A DNA stretch of 64,000 nt from Cognatiyoonia sp965661665. GTDB taxonomy: Bacteria > Pseudomonadota > Alphaproteobacteria > Rhodobacterales > Rhodobacteraceae. Where the stretch lies: positions 1 through 64,000 of the forward strand of contig NZ_CBFIEO010000015.1 of the NCBI RefSeq assembly GCF_965661665.1, in the 5' to 3' direction. A program made the translations under genes and the position numbers. Shown here in pieces: positions 53,974 through 62,439 of the stretch; position 1 is the first letter of the stretch, and every line of letters begins with the position of its first letter. The notes below the pieces were generated by a model, which was not told the origin of the DNA, made no database searches, and was given only the letters and a program-made list of their open reading frames with translations.

Positions 53974-54101
53974 GGATGGCTCCGAAATTGGTGGCGCAGT
54001 GATACATCTGAGACGCTGTCGAAACAAGCGGCGCCTGCCCATAGCCAAAGACAACAAAGAGGTCTAAAAGGTCCACAGTTTGAAGACCTTAGAGCACGCC
54101 A

Positions 54102-54725
54102 ATGACCGACGCCCCAGAGCAGCCGCAAATCTATCTGATCACCCCGTCGGAATTTGACTTGTCAAGCTTTCCCGACACGATCTCAAGCTGTCTAGACGCC
54201 ACACCAGTGGCTTGTGTCCGGCTGGCGCTAGGAACGCGGGATGAGGAAAAGATCGCCCGCGCCGCCGATGCCTTGCGCGAAGTGACCCATGAACGCGACG
54301 TGGCACTGGTGATCGACAGCCACGTACAATTGGTGGAGCGGTTGGGCCTTGACGGTGTGCACCTGACGGATGCGTCGCGATCCGTCCTTAAAATGCGCAA
54401 AGAACTGGACGACGACGCCATCATCGGCGCTTATTGCGGCCAATCGAGCCACGACGGTATGACCGCCGGCGAATTGGGCGCGGACTATGTGGCGTTTGGC
54501 CCCGTCGGTGCGTCCGCGCTGGGTGACGGTGAAACCGCGCCGAAAGACCTCTTCCAATGGTGGAGCCAGATGATCGAAGTGCCTGTCGTGGCAGAGGGCG
54601 CATTGACCGACCAACTCATCGCCGATTTCGCCCCGTTCACGGATTTCTTCGGCATCGGGGATGAGATTTGGACGTCGGACAACGCCAAGAGCCGGTTGCT
54701 CGATTTCGTGGCGGCTATGTCCTGA
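54102..54725 (+). CDS. ThiE-like thiamine phosphate synthase family protein
   Basis: A TIM-barrel protein of 207 residues. QIYLITPSEFDL at the start, RLGLDGVHLTDASR near 84, ADYVAFGPVGASALGD near 127 and VVAEGALTDQL near 160 follow the ThiE plan. The canonical product-binding residues are only partly kept and no other thiamine genes are near, so this may be a ThiE paralogue. The end overlaps the convergent acyltransferase by 11 bases. Confidence 0.75.
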   Translation: MTDAPEQPQIYLITPSEFDLSSFPDTISSCLDATPVACVRLALGTRDEEKIARAADALREVTHERDVALVIDSHVQLVERLGLDGVHLTDASRSVLKMRKELDDDAIIGAYCGQSSHDGMTAGELGADYVAFGPVGASALGDGETAPKDLFQWWSQMIEVPVVAEGALTDQLIADFAPFTDFFGIGDEIWTSDNAKSRLLDFVAAMS

Positions 54726-55539
54726 CGGTCAGCGCTTCGCGCACCTGATCTTCCAACGCCTTCGCCATCACTTTTCGGTCCGCAAAGTTGCTGGCCAGCA
54801 CAGGTTCGTGAAACACCACTTCGATCTTGCCTTGTTGCGTCGCAGCCAGTGTAGACCAAAGATGCGGTCCAAAATCCATGTTACCCCACCAGCCATAGAA
54901 CCGCTGATCCTTCCCCTCCGGAGCGTTATAGACTACCGTCACTGCTTGTAGGGCGAGGTCCTTCACCATCTCAGGATCAAGAAAGGCCGCAAAGAGGGTC
55001 GGTTTGAACGGAAGCACCTGCAAACCGTCGGTGGACGTACCCTCTGGAAAGAACAACAGCTTATGCCCTGCCGCCAGCCGGTTTTTGAACATGTCAATAT
55101 GCGCTCGCGCCTGACGCCGATCGCGTTCAATAAACACCGTGCCAGTGGCCCGCGCGAGCCAGCCGATCCCAGGCCATGTCGCGACCTCTGCCTTTGAGAC
55201 AAAGTAAAGCTGGGTCGCCGCATTCAGCGCAAAGATATCTAGCCAACTGGAATGGTTGGCAACAATCGCACCTTCCTCGGCCAATGGTTGACCTTTGACC
55301 TCATACCCAACACCCAACACTCGCAGGCTGTTGCGGCAGACAAAGGTTGTGATCGCGGGCGTCACAGGGCGGTGCAGACCGCAGATCGGATATTCAATTA
55401 ATCGGATTAACAGCAACAGGAGTAGCCCGCCAAAGACAAAGGGAACAAGGCAAAGCGTGCGCAGCGCCCCGAGCACATAGCCCCAAAACCCCGGCGACGC
55501 CCCAGGTGGGACGTCTTTCGAATACCACGTATCCGCCAT
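54715..55539 (-). CDS. olsA: Lyso-ornithine lipid O-acyltransferase
   Basis: A 274-residue membrane acyltransferase of the PlsC family. One membrane segment lies near residues 30-50. The catalytic motif is in IVANHSSWLDIFALN near 97 (HX4D), and FFPEGTSTDG near 165 is the substrate-binding motif. It begins at ATG 55539, which shares a base with the olsB stop, so the pair forms the ornithine-lipid operon: OlsB adds a 3-hydroxy acyl group to ornithine and OlsA adds the second acyl chain. A phospholipid-type PlsC role cannot be ruled out. Confidence 0.82.
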   Translation of the reverse strand: MADTWYSKDVPPGASPGFWGYVLGALRTLCLVPFVFGGLLLLLLIRLIEYPICGLHRPVTPAITTFVCRNSLRVLGVGYEVKGQPLAEEGAIVANHSSWLDIFALNAATQLYFVSKAEVATWPGIGWLARATGTVFIERDRRQARAHIDMFKNRLAAGHKLLFFPEGTSTDGLQVLPFKPTLFAAFLDPEMVKDLALQAVTVVYNAPEGKDQRFYGWWGNMDFGPHLWSTLAATQQGKIEVVFHEPVLASNFADRKVMAKALEDQVREALTVRT

Positions 55540-56282
55540 CAGCCGCGCCCCTTTTGATAGAGCGCCCGCTGCGCCGCGTTCGACTGCGCCACATCTAAAA
55601 CCATACACACGTCCGTCGTGTTAAACTTTGTGTCGACAAAAGCGCCCTGCCCGATCTTTCCACCCAGCTTGAGGTAGGCTTTGATCAGGCTCGGCATTTG
55701 CCGCATAGCGACTTTGCGATCTGTCGCGGTTGCCTCAAACACTGCTGGATATTTGGACACAGGTCGCGAGGCTTCCGGCGCAAGATGTTCCGCATGCAAA
55801 AGCGACAAAGCCTGCGCAAAGGCATTCGGATCCGTGCCATGAAAAGACGCCACGCCGAACAGGATGTCAGTCCTCGTTGCAGCAATATGCGCATCCAACG
55901 CTTGCCACAGACACACCATCGCCAAACCGCTACGATAGTCAGGGTGCAGACAACCGCGGCTCAACTCCAAAAGCCGGCGCCCCGATGACAGGAGCGGCGT
56001 CAGCACATATTCAACCGCACTGCTGAACGCGCCAGCCTCCTTGGCCTGCGTTTGATCCAAAAGCCGATATACGCCGACGACTTGGTCGCCCGCCGCGCGC
56101 GCCTCATCAAGAACCATCAGGTGATGTGCAAAAGCGTCAAACCCATCTGCTTCAATCGAAGCGCCCGTCGCTTGCGCCCCTAGCTCATCCACAAACACAC
56201 GATGCCGCAACGCCTGCACTGCACGGATGTCCGTGTCACCCTGCGCAAATCGCGTTGTTAGTTGAGGTGCTAAAACTGTCAT
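55539..56282 (-). CDS. olsB: Ornithine N-alpha-acyltransferase
   Basis: A GNAT-like protein of 247 residues of the hemolysin-like acyltransferase group. RHRVFVDELGA near residue 26 and LLELSRGCLHPDYRSGLAMV near 100 are diagnostic. It uses 3-hydroxyacyl-ACP to acylate ornithine, the first step to phosphate-free ornithine lipids in the membranes. It is translationally coupled to olsA. ATG 56282 is taken; an in-frame ATG three codons upstream is possible. Confidence 0.85.
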   Translation of the reverse strand: MTVLAPQLTTRFAQGDTDIRAVQALRHRVFVDELGAQATGASIEADGFDAFAHHLMVLDEARAAGDQVVGVYRLLDQTQAKEAGAFSSAVEYVLTPLLSSGRRLLELSRGCLHPDYRSGLAMVCLWQALDAHIAATRTDILFGVASFHGTDPNAFAQALSLLHAEHLAPEASRPVSKYPAVFEATATDRKVAMRQMPSLIKAYLKLGGKIGQGAFVDTKFNTTDVCMVLDVAQSNAAQRALYQKGRG

Positions 56283-56378
56283 CGGCCGCAACTTTCTTAG
56301 GCAGACAGTTCGTTAGGCGTTCCTGTTTGAAACGACAAGCATCAATGTCGAAAATAATTTACACAATCTTGGGTTGCA

Positions 56379-56561
56379 TTACGCTAAGTCTTCGAGTTCT
56401 AATGAAATTCGACGGCCAACAATGACCACTTTGCCTTGATTGGGGAAATTCACCGTGATCCGACCACCGACATTCGATTGCACCTGCCCGATGCCCCAAT
56501 CGGGTTCCGTCGGGTGCCGGACGAGAGAGCCAGGCGTTAGCAAAGAATTGATATCTGTCAT
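56379..56561 (-). CDS. DUF3553 small protein
   Basis: A 60-residue protein with a compact beta-rich pattern: LLTPGSLVRHPTEPDWGIGQ, then RITVNFPNQGKVVI. This is the DUF3553 family, resembling the CarD/UvrD C-terminal-like small barrel and often found alone in alphaproteobacteria near chpT. Function not established. Confidence 0.78.
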   Translation of the reverse strand: MTDINSLLTPGSLVRHPTEPDWGIGQVQSNVGGRITVNFPNQGKVVIVGRRISLELEDLA

Positions 56562-56571
56562 CTAAAACCTC

Positions 56572-57176
56572 ATGGACACGAAACAACGACCAAAACCCTT
56601 ACTGAGCTTGTCAGTTCGCGCAACTGTCATGACCTAATTAATCCGATCGGCGCCATCAGCAATGGTTTGGAGCTTTTGTCCCTTTCCACAGTTGCCCGCC
56701 GCAAGGAAATCAATCTCATCGATGCCAGCGTCCGAAACGCCAGCGCGCGCATCAGGTTCTTTTGAATTGCCTATGGATCGGGTCAAACTGGCCAGTCCTG
56801 CCAAGCAGCAGAACTCTCTCAAATCCTGTCCGACATCTCCCAATTCGGAAAAATTTCCTATGCGTAGAACAGTGAACCAATCGTAGCCAGGCAAGAGGCG
56901 CAAACGCTTTTCTTGTTGCTGCAATGCTTGGAAACGCACCTACCCTTTGGCGGCAGCGTGGTGATCGCACACGCCAATCAGACTTGGACCATCACCGCTG
57001 AGGGTGAAAGCGTCACCGACGATCTGACCTTTTGGGAGCAGATTAAACAACAGCAAACCGTCTTGACCCAAGCATCAAACCAAGTGAAGTTCGCGCTTCT
57101 GCAATAGGCGCTCAAGGATCAAGAGCGGGTCTTTGATGTCAAAGATGGTAACAATAGACTCACACTGACAATCTAA
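56572..57176 (+). pseudogene. chpT: Histidine phosphotransferase ChpT, inactivated by nonsense codons
   Basis: One frame, without internal shift, reads as ChpT. It runs SRNCHDLINPIGAISNGLEL with the phosphoacceptor His, then NLIDASVRNASARIRFF, LFLLLQCLETHLPFGGSVVI and LTQASNQVKFALLQ, ending TLTI. It is cut by TGA at 56763 (Arg expected in RFFRIAYG), TAG at 56865 (Trp expected) and TAG at 57105. The likely start codon ATG 56572 is one base out of frame, so the 5' end is damaged too or lies elsewhere. ChpT relays phosphate from CckA to CtrA and CpdR. Its position beside proA-proB-obgE is the usual one in the family. The 3' end overlaps convergent proA by 4 bases. Confidence 0.9.
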
Positions 57177-58429
57177 GCCCGCGTCGTCCCGTCGCCGGTT
57201 ACAAGGTACTTGAAGCTGGTCAATTGCACAGCACCCACCGGCCCGCGCGCATGGAGCTTACCCGTCGCAATTCCAATCTCAGCCCCCATACCAAACTCAC
57301 CGCCATCGGCGAACTGGGTAGAGGCGTTGCGCATCAAGATCGCGCTGTCGAGGTTGCGGAAGAAGTGGTCGGCGGTGGTGTCATCCTCCGTCATGATCGC
57401 ATCCGTGTGATTGGAGCCATGGGTGCGAATATGCGCGATGGCGGCGTCGACACCGTCGACAATCTTTGCCGCGATAATCATGTCGAGGAATTCGAACCCA
57501 AAATCCTCTGGCGATGCCGGCACAGTACCTGCGACCTGCGCGTCCCCTTCAGCCCGCACCTCAACACCTGCCTTGATCAAATCGCGGATGACAACATCAC
57601 CGTCTATGTCCCAGAATCTGCGGTCAATCAGCAGACACTCAGCGGACCCACAAATCCCTGTCCGTCGCGTCTTGGCATTCAGGACAACGGCGCGTGTCTT
57701 TGCCAAATCAGCGGCGCCATCGACATAGATGTGACAAATGCCTTCAAGGTGGGCGAACACAGGCACCCGCGCTTCCCGTTGCACCAATCCCACAAGGCCC
57801 TTTCCGCCGCGCGGCACGATGACGTCGATATAATCGGTGGCTTGCAGCATATCTTTTACCGCTGCACGGTCGCGCGTGGGCACCAACTGCACCGCTGCCG
57901 CAGGCAAACCCGCCGCCTCTAGCCCTTCTACGATGCAGGCATGGATTGCGGTGGAGGAATGAAAACTCTCCGACCCGCCGCGTAGGATCACGGCGTTCCC
58001 CGACTTCAAGCAAAGCGCACCCGCATCCGCCGTCACATTCGGGCGGCTTTCATAGATCACGCCGATAACTCCAATCGGGGTCCGCACCCGCTTGATGTGC
58101 AGACCAGAGGGCTGGGTCCATTCCTCCGTCACGGCACCAACAGGATCGTCCTGAGCCGCGACATTACGCAACCCGTCAACAATGCCTTGAATGCGGCTCT
58201 CATCCAGCATCAAACGGTCCATCATTGCATCGGACAGACTCTTGTTGCGGCCAAACTCCAAGTCTTTGGCGTTTACCTCAATGATCGCAGCACGGTTGGC
58301 CCAGACCGCATCGGCCGCCGCATTTAGCGCGGTTGTCTTCGCTTCCGCCGATGCGGTTGCCAGAACCTGCGCCGCTGCCTTCGCTGCAGCGCCCATCGTG
58401 TTCATCAGGCCAGGGGGCATGTCTGTCAT
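57173..58429 (-). CDS. proA: Gamma-glutamyl phosphate reductase
   Basis: A 418-residue aldehyde dehydrogenase-like enzyme that reduces glutamyl 5-phosphate to the semialdehyde in proline synthesis. VRTPIGVIGVIYESRPNVT near residue 116, GNAVILRGGSESFHS near 144, and the catalytic Cys in RRTGICGSAECLL near 257 are visible. It overlaps proB by four bases (ATGA). Confidence 0.96.
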   Translation of the reverse strand: MTDMPPGLMNTMGAAAKAAAQVLATASAEAKTTALNAAADAVWANRAAIIEVNAKDLEFGRNKSLSDAMMDRLMLDESRIQGIVDGLRNVAAQDDPVGAVTEEWTQPSGLHIKRVRTPIGVIGVIYESRPNVTADAGALCLKSGNAVILRGGSESFHSSTAIHACIVEGLEAAGLPAAAVQLVPTRDRAAVKDMLQATDYIDVIVPRGGKGLVGLVQREARVPVFAHLEGICHIYVDGAADLAKTRAVVLNAKTRRTGICGSAECLLIDRRFWDIDGDVVIRDLIKAGVEVRAEGDAQVAGTVPASPEDFGFEFLDMIIAAKIVDGVDAAIAHIRTHGSNHTDAIMTEDDTTADHFFRNLDSAILMRNASTQFADGGEFGMGAEIGIATGKLHARGPVGAVQLTSFKYLVTGDGTTRA

Positions 58430-59550
58430 GTCGTCGTCCTGTCGTTCAAAGCCATATCATCGCGGTGGATGAGCGCGGCGCGGCCTTCGTAACCCAAAAC
58501 CGCTTCGATTTCATCAGATCGTTTGCCCATGATCTTGGCGGTTTCAGCGGCCGTATATCGGCTGAGCCCGACCCCAAGCTCTCGCCCGTCAGCGCCTAGC
58601 ATCAAGATCGGATCACCGCGCTCAAATGCGCCATCTGTCGCCGTAATCCCTGCTGGCAATAGGCTTTTGCCCCCCGCCAAGGCCTTTGCAGCGCCTGCGT
58701 CCAATGTCACGCTACCCCGCGGCTTCATCATTGTGATCCACTGCTTGCGTGCCGCTTTCGGGGTCATCTTGGCGGTGAACCATGTTGCCTGCGTCCCGTC
58801 CTGCAACCGCTCAAGCGGATTGAGCGCCGACCCCAATGTGATCGCCATAGCGCAACCGGCTTCGGTCGCAATCCGCGCGGCAAGGATTTTGGTCTTCATC
58901 CCGCCTTTCGACAGGCCCGATCCGGCGTCCCCTGCCATCGCCATCACCGCATCATCAATCACATCGACATTTGCGATATGCTGGGCAGTGGCATCCTCAG
59001 CAGGATTTGCTGTGTAGAGCCCATCTACGTCAGACAGCAAAACCAACTGATCCGCGCCAATGGTCGCGGCCACCTGTGCCGCCAGTCGGTCGTTGTCGCC
59101 ATAGCGGATTTCGTCCGTTGCGATGGTGTCGTTCTCATTCACAATTGGCGTTACGCTAAGGCTCAATAACGTCTCCATCGTCGCGCGGGAGTTGAGGTAG
59201 CGGCGGCGGTCGGCGCTGTCTTCCAAGGTCACAAGGATCTGCGCTGTTTTGATCCCGTGCGGTTCCAACGCCTCCTCATAGGCGCGCGCGAGCCGGATTT
59301 GTCCAACAGCAGCTGCGGCTTGCGACTGCTCCAACGACAGTTCTGACATTGGCAAGCCCAGCGCCCCGCGCCCCAAAGCGATGGAGCCGGAGGAGACGAG
59401 GATCACATCCATCCCACGGGACTTGAACGCCGCGACATCCGCCGCAAGGCTTTTGAGCCAATTGGCCCGCAACGCGCCGCTGTCACGGTCCACCAGCAAG
59501 GCGGAGCCGATCTTGACGACCAGTCGTTTGGCGGATGCTAGGGATGCCAC
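58426..59550 (-). CDS. proB: Glutamate 5-kinase
   Basis: A 374-residue kinase with a C-terminal PUA domain that starts proline synthesis from glutamate. The amino acid kinase core has RLVVKIGSALLV at the N-terminus, VSSGSIALGRGALGLP near 52, ENDTIATDEIRYGDNDRLAA near 138 and GGMKTKILAARIA near 214. The PUA domain runs from about 280 to the end. It overlaps the obgE end by 13 bases. Confidence 0.96.
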   Translation of the reverse strand: MASLASAKRLVVKIGSALLVDRDSGALRANWLKSLAADVAAFKSRGMDVILVSSGSIALGRGALGLPMSELSLEQSQAAAAVGQIRLARAYEEALEPHGIKTAQILVTLEDSADRRRYLNSRATMETLLSLSVTPIVNENDTIATDEIRYGDNDRLAAQVAATIGADQLVLLSDVDGLYTANPAEDATAQHIANVDVIDDAVMAMAGDAGSGLSKGGMKTKILAARIATEAGCAMAITLGSALNPLERLQDGTQATWFTAKMTPKAARKQWITMMKPRGSVTLDAGAAKALAGGKSLLPAGITATDGAFERGDPILMLGADGRELGVGLSRYTAAETAKIMGKRSDEIEAVLGYEGRAALIHRDDMALNDRTTT

Positions 59551-60584
59551 GGTCCAGCCTCCCCGTCTCCGTCCTCCAACTGTTTCTGGCGCAGCCGATT
59601 GTCGTCAATCTCGGCCCGCAACGCCCTCAATACGTCTACCGTGCCTTCGCCTGATGCGCCGGACATGAGCATCAGTTTCACGCCCGTTTCGCATTCCACC
59701 TCGTCCTTCAAAAACGCACGCTCTTCCGCGTCCAGCGCGTCGATCTTGTTTAACACGGTGATGCGCGGCTTCTCCGCCAAGCCACCACCATAGGCCTCAA
59801 GCTCTTGAATGATCGTGCGGTAATCACCAACCGGATCGCCGGAAGTGCCGTCGATAAGATGCAGCAACACCGCGCAGCGTTCCACATGGCCCAAAAACAA
59901 ATCGCCCAAGCCGCGCCCCTCTGACGCGCCATCAATTAGCCCTGGAATATCCGCCACAACAAATTCAACATTATCGACGCCGACTACGCCAAGGTTTGGC
60001 ACCAGCGTTGTAAACGGATAATCCGCGATCTTCGGACGCGCGTTGGAGGTTGCAGCCAAAAGCGTTGATTTCCCGGCGTTCGGCAAGCCCAAAAGGCCGA
60101 CATCGGCAATCAGTTTCAACCGCAGCCAGATCGTCCGCTCAATCCCCTCCTGACCGGGGTTGGCGCGACGGGGTGCTTGGTTCGTTGCGGATTTGAAACG
60201 CAGGTTTCCCCAGCCGCCGTTGCCGCCTTTTGCGATTACAAAGCGCTGACCCACTTCGGTCAGATCGGCCAGAACCGTCTTTTCATCCTCGTCCAGTATC
60301 TCCGTGCCAACAGGAAGGCGCAGAATGATGTCATCACCATTGGCGCCCGTCCGCTGGCTCCCCATCCCGTGCTGGCCGTTTTTGGCGAAAAAGTGCTGCT
60401 GATAGCGGAAATCGATGAGCGTGTTCAGCCCCTCAACCGCCTCCGCGCTCACAGAGCCACCATTGCCGCCATCGCCGCCATCCGGCCCGCCGTATTCAAT
60501 GAACTTTTCGCGCCGGAAAGAAATACACCCAGCCCCGCCGCCGCCGGAGCGGATATAGACTTTAGCAAGATCGAGGAATTTCAT
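59538..60584 (-). CDS. obgE: Obg family GTPase
   Basis: A ribosome-associated GTPase of 348 residues. Residues 1-158 are the glycine-rich Obg domain (KVYIRSGGGGAGCISFRREK, GGPDGGDGGNGG). The G domain follows: Walker A GLPNAGKSTLL near 166, switch DYPFTTLVPNLG, DIPGLIDGASEG near 213, and NKID near 281. It acts in large-subunit maturation and stress control. It is the promoter-proximal gene of obgE-proB-proA. Confidence 0.97.
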   Translation of the reverse strand: MKFLDLAKVYIRSGGGGAGCISFRREKFIEYGGPDGGDGGNGGSVSAEAVEGLNTLIDFRYQQHFFAKNGQHGMGSQRTGANGDDIILRLPVGTEILDEDEKTVLADLTEVGQRFVIAKGGNGGWGNLRFKSATNQAPRRANPGQEGIERTIWLRLKLIADVGLLGLPNAGKSTLLAATSNARPKIADYPFTTLVPNLGVVGVDNVEFVVADIPGLIDGASEGRGLGDLFLGHVERCAVLLHLIDGTSGDPVGDYRTIIQELEAYGGGLAEKPRITVLNKIDALDAEERAFLKDEVECETGVKLMLMSGASGEGTVDVLRALRAEIDDNRLRQKQLEDGDGEAGPWHP

Positions 60585-60618
60585 GGGCGGTGCTTTCTAG
60601 CCTTTGCTTCGCACTAGT

Positions 60619-61095
60619 CTATTGCGCTTGGCTTCTCAAGGTCTGCCAACGGTCACGGGTTAGCTCATATGAAAGTGTTTCCACATCCTCACCGCGCGCT
60701 GGGGAAGGATTAACGCAGGTGCCCATCCGCTCAAAGCCGTTTTTCGTAAGAACTCGAGCGGAAGCTGGATTGTCAATCCAAGTATAGGCTTTGATCAAGT
60801 CGGACGTCTTGAACCAAGCTTCGAGTGCACGTTCCACCGCACCTGTCATAAGCCCATGCCCCGCATGATTTGGCGTGTGAATATAGCCCAACGTCCAATC
60901 CGTGACGCCAACCGTTCCAATCAACTGATCGTCGCTGCAAATTGCCCAAACAACGCCATTGCATTTGAAGGGCACGCATCTGCCGTGTGTGAATGCGGGT
61001 TCGGGCAGCCACGGCCAGCTTCCAAGCTGACGCACGACCTCCCACGCGCTGCAAAGCCGATGGAGATTGTCGAAGTCTGTCTCTCAGTAAGTCAC
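60619..61095 (-). pseudogene. GNAT acetyltransferase gene with damaged N-terminus
   Basis: The open part (from GTG 61035) has the GNAT fold: ICSDDQLIGTVGVTDWTLGY, NHAGHGLMTGAVERAL, YTWIDNPASARVLTKNGFE and a normal C-terminus. The first strand is missing. In-frame DNA upstream reads ETDFDNLHRLCSAWEVVRQL but is stopped by TGA only three codons after a GTG at 61095, where about ten codons of the expected start appear deleted. It is the third of three tandem GNAT genes. A shortened protein from GTG 61035 may be made but would lack the first part of the acetyl-CoA fold. Confidence 0.65.
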
Positions 61096-61096
61096 G

Positions 61097-61501
61097 TTAG
61101 CAATGATACGATTCCCAGCCCTCTCGTGTCAGAACGACCCGCTGCAACGTGACAAACTCACCCGTTGCTGCCTGCTCGAAGACGTAGTCTATCACGCGAC
61201 GGGTGGCGCAGGTCGTGATGCCCTTGCTGCGGTGGTTGGGGTGCAGTCAATAGCCCAAGTTGGGATCAGTGCCGGCTACCCCAAGCATCATGCCACCGTC
61301 ATCAATTGCCCATATCGGACCGTCCGAGGAAGGCGCGTTTTCTGTAATGAACTCCCGCGCGTGTTTCGCCTCAAACGGCCACGGCACACTGGTCAGCCAT
61401 TTGGTCACCGACCACTGCGACAGACCCGCGATCGACACATCGACGTCCCCCTCGACCAAAGGCCAAAGGATGAACCCATCGCAGTCTAGAATAGGCGTCA
61501 C
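61097..61501 (-). pseudogene. GNAT acetyltransferase gene with nonsense codon and internal deletion
   Basis: The second tandem GNAT copy. GTG 61501 overlaps the stop of the first copy (GTGA). Reading gives TPILDCDGFILWPLVEGDVD, KWLTSVPWPFEAKHAREFI and GVAGTDPNLGY, then TGA where the Trp of LGYWLHP should be. The frame continues LHPNHRSKGITTCATRRVID but then jumps to a C-terminal segment FVTLQRVVLTREGWESY, so a stretch of roughly 30 codons is lost. No acetyl-CoA loop product can be complete. Confidence 0.8.
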
Positions 61502-62043
61502 GTTTTGGTTTTCAGAGTATAGGTCCATGTTGGCACCACCGCATTGCGAGCGACGGAGAACGCCTCCGCATCGCCCAAGTAATCAAATCCACAATTCGTC
61601 AAAACACGGGCCGATCCCGGATTGTCCTGAAACGCCTCGGCGAAATAATGATCCGCCTGATGTGGATTGGCTGCAATGAGTGTCTTCACGGCTTCGGTGG
61701 CGAAACCCACGTTCCAGAACGCTGGTGCGACCCAATAGAACACCTCTGACTGGGCACGGTCCATCCGGCTGAGACTGATGAGCCCCAAAACCTCGGCATG
61801 GCCTGAAGCCGTGCCGTCCAACGCCCAAATCTCCTCAGGAACACTAGGATCATTGGCGCGGTTGATCTGCGCCTCAACCGTGCCCGGCGGCAACGGGTGC
61901 GGGATGGAGCGTGTGCCACGAGCCAGTTTCTCGTCAGAGGCATACATGCTCACGAGACCTGCATCCGACACTTTGAGCGGGCGCAAAACGAAACGATCAG
62001 ACTTGATGGTTGTCTGAGGGTTCGCGAAGGTTTCATGCAACAT
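61498..62043 (-). CDS. GNAT-family N-acetyltransferase
   Basis: The only intact copy of three tandem acetyltransferase genes, 181 residues. SDRFVLRPLKVSDAGLVSMY at the start, a central ISLSRMDRAQSEVFYWVAP, the acetyl-CoA region AFWNVGFATEAVKTLIAANP and DNPGSARVLTNCGFDYLGD are typical of the RimJ/RimL-like group. ATG 62043 is chosen for its AAGGAGG ribosome binding site eight bases upstream. The substrate is unknown. Confidence 0.85.
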   Translation of the reverse strand: MLHETFANPQTTIKSDRFVLRPLKVSDAGLVSMYASDEKLARGTRSIPHPLPPGTVEAQINRANDPSVPEEIWALDGTASGHAEVLGLISLSRMDRAQSEVFYWVAPAFWNVGFATEAVKTLIAANPHQADHYFAEAFQDNPGSARVLTNCGFDYLGDAEAFSVARNAVVPTWTYTLKTKT

Positions 62044-62095
62044 ATTAAAGTCCTCCTTTAGAAAGGTGGGGCCCTGCCTCATGGGATTGGGCCAA

Positions 62096-62128
62096 AAATA
62101 AAAAAAGGGGTCGGTTTTCACCGACCCC
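62096..62128 (-). terminator. Intrinsic terminator after rpmA
   Basis: GGGGTCGG (62107-62114) pairs with CCGACCCC (62121-62128); on the minus strand the stem is followed by a T-rich tract. It ends the rplU-rpmA transcript and separates it from the GNAT genes. Confidence 0.88.
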
Positions 62129-62157
62129 TCAAAATTTTGTACCTTTTGGGTATCGGC

Positions 62158-62427
62158 TTATTCAGCGGCCTCCGCCACTGGAAGTACGGAAATGAATGTT
62201 CGGCCTTTCAAACCTTTGTGGAACTTCACCTGACCTTCGGCAGTTGCAAAGATTGTGTGATCCTTACCCATGCCAACACCAGCGGCTGGCCACATTTTTG
62301 TGCCGCGCTGACGCACGATGATGTTGCCTGGAACGACAACTTCACCACCAAACTTCTTCACGCCAAGACGACGACCGGCTGAGTCGCGTCCGTTACGGGA
62401 GCTACCACCTGCTTTTTTATGTGCCAT
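62158..62427 (-). CDS. rpmA: 50S ribosomal protein L27
   Basis: An 89-residue L27 starting MAHKKAGGSSRNGRDSAGRR, whose N-terminal tail reaches the peptidyl transferase centre. VRQRGTKMWPAAGVGMGKD in the middle is typical. It follows rplU by 12 bases in the usual operon order. Confidence 0.97.
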   Translation of the reverse strand: MAHKKAGGSSRNGRDSAGRRLGVKKFGGEVVVPGNIIVRQRGTKMWPAAGVGMGKDHTIFATAEGQVKFHKGLKGRTFISVLPVAEAAE

Positions 62428-62439
62428 GTGTCTCTCTCC

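Noticed and set aside
4167..57176. Many apparent nonsense codons are TAG, raising the idea of amber readthrough or recoding.
   Set aside because: Intact genes here (gyrA, trmFO, ornithine cyclodeaminase, enoyl-CoA hydratase) end normally at TAG, several broken genes also have TGA, TAA or frameshifts, and TAG is one step from the frequent codons TGG, TCG and CAG.
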